DNA from: a virus
IMG/VR virus record: IMGVR_UViG_3300044695_003832
Span: 1-49,476 of that record
Reading direction: 5' to 3' (one strand)
DNA length: 49,476 nt
The notes under the pieces were generated by a model. The model had not been told where the DNA came from. It was given only the letters and a program-made list of their open reading frames with translations, and made no database searches. Shown in pieces: positions 42,331-48,341 of this stretch. Both the position numbers and the translations under genes were made by a program. Each line of letters starts with the position of its first letter. Within the stretch, counting starts at the first letter, position 1.

Positions 42331-42646
42331 AAAGGCCCTATCGCTCACATTAGCTAGATTCGATGAATTGCTAAAGGTGTACTATAAAGAAGCTAAGGAT
42401 GGTAATAGGGAGTCATTGCACTCCGCGCTATCCATCATAGACAGGCAGATTAAGATACTTGGACTAGAAGCACCCAAAAAGTCTGAGTCTACAATCACCT
42501 ATCAGACACTGAGTGACCAAGAGCTTATTCAACAAGCTAGTATGTGGGGAATTTCTATACCTTTAGACCAGTTATCCTTGCAATCAGGGCAAATTACTGA
42601 TAATATACAAAAGTCCAGTAATTTTACCCAAACAGAGGAAGGATAG
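42107..42646 (+). CDS. Terminase small subunit-like HTH protein
   Basis: It encodes 179 residues from ATG 42107, which follows AGGAGAAGG in the end of the previous gene. Residues 26-60 contain a helix-turn-helix (RRLEAIAMRKQGLTYAEIG, then MGVTRQAAYSYV), followed by a long helical region and IDRQIKILGLEAPKK, a common small-terminase motif, and a polar tail. Such proteins bind the packaging site and hand DNA to TerL, encoded 1.7 kb downstream at 44350. Another HTH regulator is possible. It overlaps its upstream gene by 224 bases in another frame. Confidence 0.65.
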   Translation: MSMDNTGENNARHKNKMSQHKIIKKERRLEAIAMRKQGLTYAEIGRAMGVTRQAAYSYVEREFKSLMKEGSVVAEKALSLTLARFDELLKVYYKEAKDGNRESLHSALSIIDRQIKILGLEAPKKSESTITYQTLSDQELIQQASMWGISIPLDQLSLQSGQITDNIQKSSNFTQTEEG

Positions 42647-42652
42647 GGATTT

Positions 42653-42871
42653 ATGATCAGTTGTTCGCCCGGTCAGGTCACATTTGTTACTGTAAAGGCT
42701 TTATGGAATGATGAAGAATCTTTCATAGATATATCTTTCAGTAATGATGGTGTAAACATAATTCTGAAAGACGATAAGAATAATGTTCTTGATGACATCT
42801 CATTGAATCCAACCCAAACCCAGGTTGTGAAGAATTTGCTAGGAAATGCTAATGATGACATCTTTTTCTAA
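42653..42871 (+). CDS. Small hypothetical protein
   Basis: It encodes 72 residues, six bases after the TerS-like gene, with GGAAGGATAGGGATTT preceding the ATG. The product is beta-like (CSPGQVTFVTVKAL, SFIDISFSNDGVNIILKDDKNN) with a C-terminal helix. It is the last gene before a clear terminator. No family is recognised. Confidence 0.58.
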   Translation: MISCSPGQVTFVTVKALWNDEESFIDISFSNDGVNIILKDDKNNVLDDISLNPTQTQVVKNLLGNANDDIFF

Positions 42872-42950
42872 ATTTGTAGAAATAATCTGCAACATTTAGC
42901 GAATAACTAATGTTGGCTCGTTGGATCTTGTTTGCGAAGACGACAACAGA

Positions 42951-42982
42951 ACACCTAGATGAAAATCTGGGTGTTTTTTTTT
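42951..42982 (+). terminator. Intrinsic terminator of the replication operon
   Basis: ACACCTAGAT, loop GAAA, ATCTGGGTGT (10 pairs with one G-U) is followed by a run of eight T. It ends the early operon after the gene at 42653. Confidence 0.85.
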
Positions 42983-43002
42983 ATTTATTTTTCCTGCTAG
43001 GC

Positions 43003-43030
43003 TTGATTCTGTAACCCAGTGTCTTAGAAT
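43003..43030 (+). promoter_or_regulatory. Possible sigma70 promoter for 43084 operon
   Basis: TTGATT (43003-43008) and TAGAAT (43025-43030), 16 bases apart, lie between the terminator and the gene at 43084. Confidence 0.45.
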
Positions 43031-43083
43031 ACTCAGTATACAGGTGACACACAGTTGCCTGAACCACTTGAGGGAGTGTAGAG

Positions 43084-43290
43084 ATGACAAAGTTCACATC
43101 AGCACCACATCTGCGAGAATGGGTTAACGAAAGAGTTAGCCAAGACACTAGCAATATCGACAGTTTCATCATCGCTGACATAATTAAGTGCTCTGTAGGA
43201 TTTCCAGCATGGGGCGAAGACGCAACTCAGTTTATATCCACCTTACCTGTATATTTGGAAGACTTGTACAACGCCTACGGGGAGGAGTAA
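43084..43290 (+). CDS. Small hypothetical protein
   Basis: It encodes 68 residues with GAGGGAGTGTAGAG ahead of the ATG. The product is helical and slightly acidic (HLREWVNERVSQDTSNI, then IADIIKCSVGFPAWGED). It begins a three-gene cluster between two terminators, one base before the next ATG. Nothing indicates its function. Confidence 0.6.
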   Translation: MTKFTSAPHLREWVNERVSQDTSNIDSFIIADIIKCSVGFPAWGEDATQFISTLPVYLEDLYNAYGEE

Positions 43291-43291
43291 C

Positions 43292-43624
43292 ATGAGTATT
43301 CAATTCGTTAGAAATGATGAAATCATACCTGCGTTACTCGCTAATGGTTACATAACTACAGGTGCTAATATAGCCCCTAGGAGGCCCAAGGTTTGCACGA
43401 TATCTATTGAAGAGGCCAACGAGTGCACTGACAACTACTCAAAGAAACTGTGCACCAATGAGAACCCCTATTACTACATTGAAACTGATGAGTTTAATGC
43501 TGATGATAGGTATAGCGTTCCTACCTTGGATAAATATGATAGGAAGACAGGAAAGCCTATCATTCAACGATATGAGCAGCTAGAATATGAGTGGGCGATG
43601 GACAGGTGTTGTGGTAGTAGATAA
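43292..43624 (+). CDS. Hypothetical protein, tyrosine/asparagine-rich middle
   Basis: It encodes 110 residues. GGGGAGGAG overlaps the end of the previous gene. The product has IPALLANGYITTGANIAP, a cysteine-containing region (CTISIEEANECTDNY, KLCTNENPYYYIETDEF) and a final DRCCGSR. The cysteines and acidic patches might bind metal, but no known zinc motif is formed. Unknown function. Confidence 0.6.
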   Translation: MSIQFVRNDEIIPALLANGYITTGANIAPRRPKVCTISIEEANECTDNYSKKLCTNENPYYYIETDEFNADDRYSVPTLDKYDRKTGKPIIQRYEQLEYEWAMDRCCGSR

Positions 43625-43658
43625 TGTTGTTTAACTATTTTATAAGGAGATTTGAATT

Positions 43659-43841
43659 ATGGCTAAGAAGACTCGTTATGATATTACTTGGATGAATCAC
43701 GAAAACAATCACGAGATTACTGATTGGGTTATTGCTAACTCTGAACAAGAAGCGCGTGCGAAGTTTAAGTTAGAGCGAGAAAATGCAGGCAAAGAGTATC
43801 CAACTAACTGTACTGTAAAAAACACATTTCTTGTTGTATAA
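43659..43841 (+). CDS. Small protein of 60 residues
   Basis: TAAGGAGA precedes the ATG by eight bases, a good site. The product MAKKTRYDITWMNHE, then EITDWVIANSEQEARAKFKLERENAG and VKNTFLVV looks like a compact alpha/beta fold with a conserved-looking A-x-S-x-x-E-A-R-x-K-F segment, such as seen in small phage proteins of unknown role. A terminator follows directly. Confidence 0.6.
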   Translation: MAKKTRYDITWMNHENNHEITDWVIANSEQEARAKFKLERENAGKEYPTNCTVKNTFLVV

Positions 43842-43858
43842 TTCTTTTTTAAAACAAC

Positions 43859-43890
43859 ACCCAACTGCTTAAATGTAGTTGGGTTTTTTT
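43859..43890 (+). terminator. Intrinsic terminator of small-gene cluster
   Basis: ACCCAACT (43859-43866) pairs with AGTTGGGT (43877-43884), followed by a T run. The opposite strand is also T-rich after the stem, so it may stop transcription from both sides, including that of the leftward gene at 44010. Confidence 0.82.
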
Positions 43891-43896
43891 ATTTAC

Positions 43897-43926
43897 TTGA
43901 CACATAAAATACCTGATAGGTATAAT
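43897..43926 (+). promoter_or_regulatory. Consensus sigma70 promoter
   Basis: TTGACA (43897-43902) and TATAAT (43921-43926) both match the consensus exactly, with an 18-base spacer, directly after a terminator. It drives rightward transcription starting near 43933, through a strong hairpin and then antisense to the leftward gene at 44010, towards the terminase. Confidence 0.8.
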
Positions 43927-43932
43927 TAATCT

Positions 43933-43978
43933 TAGGGAGATTCAGTGCCAGAGCGCGAGCGTCAGGCACATGAATCTC
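43933..43978 (+). ncRNA. Predicted 5' hairpin of the transcript from the consensus promoter
   Basis: GAGATTCA (43937-43944) pairs with TGAATCTC (43971-43978), and GTGCC (43945) with GGCAC (43965), with one bulged A: 13 pairs closing a 15-base GC-rich loop. It lies at the very start of the predicted transcript. It may be a stabilising leader, a small RNA or a regulatory element; no U tract follows, and no reading frame is apparent in it. Confidence 0.45.
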
Positions 43979-44009
43979 ATCCTTAAATGTCTTTGCTATA
44001 TACTGTGCA

Positions 44010-44279
44010 CTAATACTCATCTTGTGCAGTAGCAGTACAAAAACCCATTAGATTGAACATATTGGCACAATACTCTTCTAACTCAACTGGGTTGTCCTGG
44101 GTGGCTACAAATGTACCATCGTTAGCTTCAATCGTCCAATACTCCACATCATCTCTAAACTTCAGCATACTACCTATAAACTTATACATCTTTCCTAGGT
44201 TTAGTTGCCAATCACACTGATAATCAGTGTTATCTGTGAACAAAACATTGATCCTGAAACAAAGGCCTCTCTTCAACAT
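44010..44279 (-). CDS. Leftward hypothetical protein
   Basis: It encodes 89 residues, with GGGGAATTACT before its ATG. The product has MLKRGLCFRINVLF, QLNLGKMYKFIGSML, EYWTIEANDGTFVATQDN and ends TATAQDEY; small beta/alpha protein, several cysteines, no membrane segment. It is flanked by rightward genes on both sides and is read through by the strong promoter at 43897, which would produce antisense RNA to it. The gene has normal phage-like codon use, but function is unknown. Confidence 0.58.
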   Translation of the reverse strand: MLKRGLCFRINVLFTDNTDYQCDWQLNLGKMYKFIGSMLKFRDDVEYWTIEANDGTFVATQDNPVELEEYCANMFNLMGFCTATAQDEY

Positions 44280-44349
44280 AGTAATTCCCCTTACTGTGTG
44301 GTATAGTCAACACAGTTTGCAAGTATACTAAGTATCAAGGAAACACACA

Positions 44350-45924
44350 ATGTCAGCAGGCATGACAAGATTAGAATTAGAAACTAAATTACAACAGGCA
44401 TATACTGTTGCGGAACTAGCCTCCGCACGCAGTATAAAAGGCTATTTAGAAAGTGTAATCATAGATTCTAGACCAGAACCTAAAAGGTTTGCACATGTTG
44501 CACGCCCTTGGCAATGGAAGCGTACTGACTACATGTTGAGTCCTATTGAGGCTTTGTGTGGGCTTAGGCCTGAGTTTAAAGGGCCTAGAAACACTTGGGA
44601 AACACTTCCGCGCGGACACGACAAGACTACAGGCCTAGCGCGTATATGTAATTGGGTATTAGCATTCTCTAGGAAGCCTATCGAAATCGTAGCGGCAGCT
44701 GCAGATTTCGACCAAGCAGCATTACTAGTTGAGTCTATGTCAGCTGAGGCTAGGCTTAATCCATGGTTAGCTAAAAGAATTGTGTATGGTGCTAAAAGAA
44801 TAAAAGGCCCAGGTGGTGTATTAAAAATTCTTACAGCTGATAGTGCAACAAGCTTTGGACTACGCGCTGATCTAGTCGTTTGTGATGAAGTGACACATTG
44901 GAAGAAAAGAGATCTGTGGGATACATTGTGGTCAGGGCGACAGAAGCGCCCTGGGTCTGTGTTTGTGGTTATTACTAACGCAGGTACATTAGGAAGTTGG
45001 CAACATGATATTCTAGAACAAGTAAAGACTGATGATAGCTGGACAGTCTACGAAGCACCCGGACAATTAGACTCTTGGATGGATGCAGAAGCTATCCAGC
45101 GTGATCGAGCACTTCTACCTAATGGTGTAGCTAGGCGTGTACTAGATAATGTGTGGATAGATCCAGCAGAAGAATCAGGTTATTTAACTAGACAAGAAAT
45201 CAATCTAGGTACACAACTAGGCGCATCAAAAAACCTCGTTTACACCACCTCCGGTCTGCATGGCATGGAATACGTAGCCAGCATCGACTATGGAGCCAGA
45301 AGAGATAGGACTTCCATGTGTGTTATGCATCGTGATTTGGATGGTGTGTATGTGCTTGACCGTATGGATATTATCCAGGGCACACCAACTAACCCAGTGC
45401 CTATTGCTAGTGTTGATGCATGGATAGAAAACGTAGCAGCTAACTTTAATAATCCCACTATAATTATAGACCCTTGGCAGATGGAAGCTACAGTTCAAAA
45501 GTATGAACACAGACTGCGTTGTACTAGGTTTGATGGGCGTAGTGGTAAGAGTAATTATGAGATGGCTGAACTACTTAGAAGCCTATTAGTTAACAACCAA
45601 TTAGCGTGGTATTCTGACCCTGCACCACTACAAGTTGGTAAGAGAAAAGAGACGCTTGTTGATGAGATGGCTAGCCTGATTATCAAGACTACAGGTGCGT
45701 CTTACAGGTTCGACCATAGCAATGGCCTGCACGATGACCGCACAGTATCGATGGGCATGGCGCTAGTCACACTAGCAGCGCAACAACAGGTAGGTCCGTG
45801 GGTAGCACCGGGTAGCCTGCAAAAACCAGCACCAACAGACTATAGCCTGCGCACACCCAAGTTCAATGGTATGTTTGGGTTAGGTCTAAAACCCCAGGGC
45901 ACAAGTAGAAATATATTTGGTTAG
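44350..45924 (+). CDS. terL: Terminase large subunit
   Basis: It encodes 524 residues with AAGGAAACACACA before the ATG. The ATPase has a Walker A-like LPRGHDKTTG (residues 86-95, Lys92), a Walker B ADLVVCDEVTHW with Asp179-Glu180 and an ITNAG motif III near 209. The nuclease domain has SIDYGARRDRT (Asp313), IIIDPWQM (Asp374) and GLHDDRTVSMG (Asp462). All these are expected for a DNA-packaging motor. The gene is followed by a repeat-rich noncoding region, and three copies of the GCCTGCA repeat (one of them a variant) already lie within its 3' end. Confidence 0.9.
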   Translation: MSAGMTRLELETKLQQAYTVAELASARSIKGYLESVIIDSRPEPKRFAHVARPWQWKRTDYMLSPIEALCGLRPEFKGPRNTWETLPRGHDKTTGLARICNWVLAFSRKPIEIVAAAADFDQAALLVESMSAEARLNPWLAKRIVYGAKRIKGPGGVLKILTADSATSFGLRADLVVCDEVTHWKKRDLWDTLWSGRQKRPGSVFVVITNAGTLGSWQHDILEQVKTDDSWTVYEAPGQLDSWMDAEAIQRDRALLPNGVARRVLDNVWIDPAEESGYLTRQEINLGTQLGASKNLVYTTSGLHGMEYVASIDYGARRDRTSMCVMHRDLDGVYVLDRMDIIQGTPTNPVPIASVDAWIENVAANFNNPTIIIDPWQMEATVQKYEHRLRCTRFDGRSGKSNYEMAELLRSLLVNNQLAWYSDPAPLQVGKRKETLVDEMASLIIKTTGASYRFDHSNGLHDDRTVSMGMALVTLAAQQQVGPWVAPGSLQKPAPTDYSLRTPKFNGMFGLGLKPQGTSRNIFG

Positions 45925-46360
45925 CCTGCATGTGATTAGGAATAAGAGAGTGGGATAGTGCGTAATTGGTTAGCCTGCACGAAACCCTATGATTATAGGT
46001 GTTTGGGGGTGGGTTGCCTGCAACTCTTACACTGAATATAGAGAGAGAGAAAAGGCGTGTTGCCTGCATGTCTTACACTAATGTAGGCATCGCTGCGCGA
46101 TAGCCTGCAATGTGTATCATTGTCTAATGGTGTTCGCTTCGCTCACACATTTCTTGTAGTGCACTTCGTGCACCACATCTGTAGTTGGTGACCCACTCGC
46201 TGTGCTCGTGGAACAAGCGGGCATAATCCGCCACCAGAGATATTAATACTTAGGATGTGCGTAATAGCTTACACCTATCACCAAAGCCTATGTTTATAGG
46301 GGTTTCATGCACACAGCGCATTAGAGACATGGAGTGTGCGTAAATATTTTATTGCCTGCA
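45725..46360 (+). repeat. GCCTGCA direct-repeat array
   Basis: Eight copies of GCCTGCA and one GCCTGCG lie on the plus strand at 45725, 45815, 45845 (variant), 45924, 45973, 46016, 46062, 46103 and 46354; most are preceded by TA or TT. Copies from 45924 to 46103 are spaced 41-49 bases. The array starts in the terL 3' end and runs into noncoding DNA. It looks like an iteron or packaging-protein site array. Confidence 0.8.
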
Positions 46361-46526
46361 TCGATGTGCACCAAACCCTATAAATATAGGTGTTTCGTGC
46401 ATGCCTCTTTCTTCTACTGCACAATAGCGGCGAATAACGGATATTTCTAGTCTCAATATATTCATACCTAGTGTGTGCGTAATTACAACTTCGCATGTTC
46501 ACCAAAGCCTATAAAAATAGGGGTTT
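45958..46526 (+). repeat. Four composite repeats: GTGCGTAA plus hairpin AAASCCTAT/ATAGGKGTTT
   Basis: GTGCGTAA occurs at 45958, 46257, 46336 and 46475; 24-37 bases on from each there is a hairpin made of AAASCCTAT, four loop bases, ATAGGKGTTT (45982-46004, 46283-46305, 46373-46395, 46504-46526). The middle base varies together on both arms: CCC with GGTG, GCC with GGGG. Three of the four are preceded by CACC, and three followed by a TTTC-A/G-T. Repeated units plus coupled changes point to selection on structure. Confidence 0.8.
46130..46232. repeat. Cluster of short GC-rich hairpins
   Basis: Consecutive small inverted repeats occur here: GTGTTCGCTTCGCTCACAC; GTGCAC-TTC-GTGCAC (46159-46173); CCAC...GTGG around CTCGCTGTGCTC; and GCGG-GCATAAT-CCGC. 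A similar one, ATCGC-TGC-GCGAT, is at 46089-46101. They could form a structured RNA or protein-binding sites. They are not coding in any supported frame. Confidence 0.55.
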
Positions 46527-46633
46527 CATAACACCTATTAGAGACACGCTTAGTGCACTATTACCTATAGTGGACATTGCAGGTAGCTTATATGCGAGTA
46601 CGGCGTTTTGCGTTTAAAAAGTTTTTTGTGCTA

Positions 46634-46657
46634 GGGGGGGGGGACCCGAGGGGGGGG
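46634..46657 (+). other. Paired G runs (10 G and 8 G), quadruplex-prone
   Basis: Ten G (46634-46643) and eight G (46650-46657) are separated by ACCCGA. This is the only such run in the window and could fold into a G-quadruplex, or mark a phage end or packaging signal. Homopolymer length may also be inexact in the assembly. Confidence 0.7.
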
Positions 46658-46740
46658 TACTTCAAATTTACAAAATAAAAAAATGACACCCTCTTCACAA
46701 AACCTTCACACGCATATATGTGTTAGCCTACACTATGCGA

Positions 46741-46899
46741 TTAGTTTTGTCCAGTATGTTTCTCAGACTGAGATACAGAAGGGGGAAGCTCTAGTATAAA
46801 TTTATACAGTACAAGTGCGTCTTGTAGTTGTATGAATGGTTTGGAGGCCTTGAACGCAATTTCAATGCGTTCTAAGGCCTCTCTTAGGCGTTCGTCCAT
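46741..46899 (-). CDS. Small leftward protein downstream of the methyltransferase
   Basis: It encodes 52 residues, ATG at 46899 immediately after the methyltransferase stop (46901), with AAGGA seven bases upstream within the end of that gene. The product MDERLREALERIEIAFKAS, then LQDALVLYKFILELPPS is amphipathic-helical. The linked position suggests a cofactor or accessory to the methyltransferase, but there is no other evidence. Confidence 0.5.
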   Translation of the reverse strand: MDERLREALERIEIAFKASKPFIQLQDALVLYKFILELPPSVSQSEKHTGQN

Positions 46900-46900
46900 A

Positions 46901-48145
46901 TTAGTCCTTTAGTTTATTTATTCTTTCGCCAATCCAGCGCATCACAGGAACAGCCATAGAATTACCTAGGGCTTTGTACCTGGGTGCATCTGGGCATAGT
47001 TCAGGTGGTTTGTTCTTCCACGCAATAGATGTGTAGTCATCAGGAAATCCTTGTAACCTTTCACATTCACGAGGTGTAAGTCTTCTAACAGCCGTGTTTT
47101 TTATAAGCACATTTTCGCCGCCATTATTTCTACCTTGTGCAAATGCAATATTAGAAACACAAGGATCTTGTGTGCCATGCACAATGTGTGCCACCGCAGT
47201 TCGGTTATCTCCCATAACACCTCTTAGTGTGCCTGTTAACTCCGGTATAAATCGGCTAGGATCACCTTCTCTAACTGCGATGCCGGGTTCAAAAGATATA
47301 GCAGCTAAAGGCGTGTTACCACAAACAAAAGCACAGTTACGAGTAGTTAAATGCGCAGTAGAACTTTCTTGAGGATTATGGTGATTAGCCATGTCGTAGG
47401 TTGTAATTAGCTTACCTTCATGTGCGTACTGATCACTAACCCCCTTAGGCCCATCAGCAGCAGCTAGTGCACCTGTTATTGGTTCACAGTATTCAATCTT
47501 ATAAGCCCCATCACTTATTTGGATGTGGTCAATACCACGCTCTCCAAAGCCACCTGTAATAGTTCCGGTAACTTCTTTCCTCTTGTCTCTGCACGGCGGA
47601 GTATCCCTGCGCACGCTTTCGGACTCAAATAGTACCTTTTGTGCACTTGTTCTGTCTCCAAGACATCCGACAACAAACACACGCTTGCGTCTTTGGGCCA
47701 ATCCGAACCACTGAGCGTCCAACACACGGTAGGCCCACCCATACCCCATGTTCCCCAACGCTGTGATGAAGGTAGAAAAATCTCTTCCTCTGTTAGATGA
47801 CAACACACCGGGGACATTTTCCCAGATAGTCCACTTAGGCCGTCTACTTTCAAGGATTCTAAGGTAGGTAAGCATGATGTTACCTCTAGGGTCTTCGAGT
47901 CCTTTTCTAAGTCCTGCGATGCTGAAAGACTGACAAGGTGTTCCTCCGACCAAAAGGTTGATTGGTGGTAGTTTCCATTTCTTGTGGTCATTAATATCTC
48001 CGTAGTTTTTAACTTTAGGATAGTGGTGTTTTAAAACCGCACATGGAAAAGGTTCTATTTCGGAAAAACCTGCGGGTTGCCACCCTAGGTTTTCCCAAGC
48101 ACAAGTTGCCGCTTCAATCCCAGAACAAACAGATAAATACTGCAT
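46901..48145 (-). CDS. DNA cytosine-5 methyltransferase
   Basis: It encodes 414 residues. The motifs of a C5 DNA methyltransferase appear in order: I FSEIEP region after YLSVCSGIEAA; IV GGTPCQSFS with the catalytic Cys71; VI ENVPG (109-113); VIII QRRKRVFVVG (151-160); IX RRLTPRECERLQGFP and X YKALGNSMAVPV. Residues about 165-345 form a long variable segment (target-recognition region), larger than in many phage enzymes. It probably protects the phage DNA from host restriction or marks it. Transcribed leftward, divergent from the portal operon. Confidence 0.92.
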   Translation of the reverse strand: MQYLSVCSGIEAATCAWENLGWQPAGFSEIEPFPCAVLKHHYPKVKNYGDINDHKKWKLPPINLLVGGTPCQSFSIAGLRKGLEDPRGNIMLTYLRILESRRPKWTIWENVPGVLSSNRGRDFSTFITALGNMGYGWAYRVLDAQWFGLAQRRKRVFVVGCLGDRTSAQKVLFESESVRRDTPPCRDKRKEVTGTITGGFGERGIDHIQISDGAYKIEYCEPITGALAAADGPKGVSDQYAHEGKLITTYDMANHHNPQESSTAHLTTRNCAFVCGNTPLAAISFEPGIAVREGDPSRFIPELTGTLRGVMGDNRTAVAHIVHGTQDPCVSNIAFAQGRNNGGENVLIKNTAVRRLTPRECERLQGFPDDYTSIAWKNKPPELCPDAPRYKALGNSMAVPVMRWIGERINKLKD

Positions 48146-48231
48146 AAAACCCCTTGTTTTAATGGTTATACAGTATAATCTATATTGCTACAATGTGTAT
48201 AGCTAAATTATATATAGAAGTAGAATTAATC

Positions 48232-48259
48232 TTGACTAATAAAATACTAATGTTATCTT
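48232..48259 (+). promoter_or_regulatory. Possible promoter of the structural operon
   Basis: TTGACT (48232-48237) and TATCTT (48254-48259) are 16 bases apart, 80 bases ahead of the portal ATG. It is the best match in the divergent region between methyltransferase and portal. Confidence 0.5.
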
Positions 48260-48272
48260 AGATAGATCCAGA

Positions 48273-48330
48273 AGTCTAGTTCCCCCTAGACTGGGTGCAC
48301 CCACAAGAGGCCCCCGCTTAACGGCGGGGG
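48273..48330 (+). promoter_or_regulatory. Structured leader of the portal operon
   Basis: Three inverted repeats lie in the predicted 5' leader: AGTCTAG-TTCCCC-CTAGACT (48273-48292), the palindrome GGGTGCACCC (48293-48302), and CCCCCGC-TTAACG-GCGGGGG (48311-48330). The last ends 11 bases before the ATG at 48342, with no other Shine-Dalgarno; its 3' G-rich arm may be the ribosome site. This suggests translational control or an RNA element. Confidence 0.55.
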
Positions 48331-48341
48331 TCCAGATATAC

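Larger units (their letters stand above)
45925..46740. other. Gene-free, repeat-dense region between terL and the methyltransferase operon
   Basis: No supported gene lies in these 816 bases on either strand. The region contains the GCCTGCA array, four composite hairpin repeats, four small GC-rich hairpins (46130-46232), palindromes based on GTGCAC (46159, 46168, 46367, 46553) and two G runs (46634-46657). Short repeats such as ATTAGAGACA (46318, 46538) add to it. A packaging (pac/cos) site or replication origin would fit next to terL. A T-rich stretch around 46670 on the minus strand may end the leftward operon. Confidence 0.75.

Noticed and set aside
42901-43020. Short open frame starting at ATG 42910
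   Set aside because: It reads across the terminator stem and its T run and has no Shine-Dalgarno.
45925-46740. CRISPR array
   Set aside because: Repeats are only 7-23 bases, spacers are irregular, and motifs are hairpin-forming and unlike CRISPR repeats; no Cas gene is present.
47515-47991. Leftward 158-residue frame overlapping the methyltransferase
   Set aside because: Out-of-frame with a gene carrying all expected motifs; it has no ribosome site.
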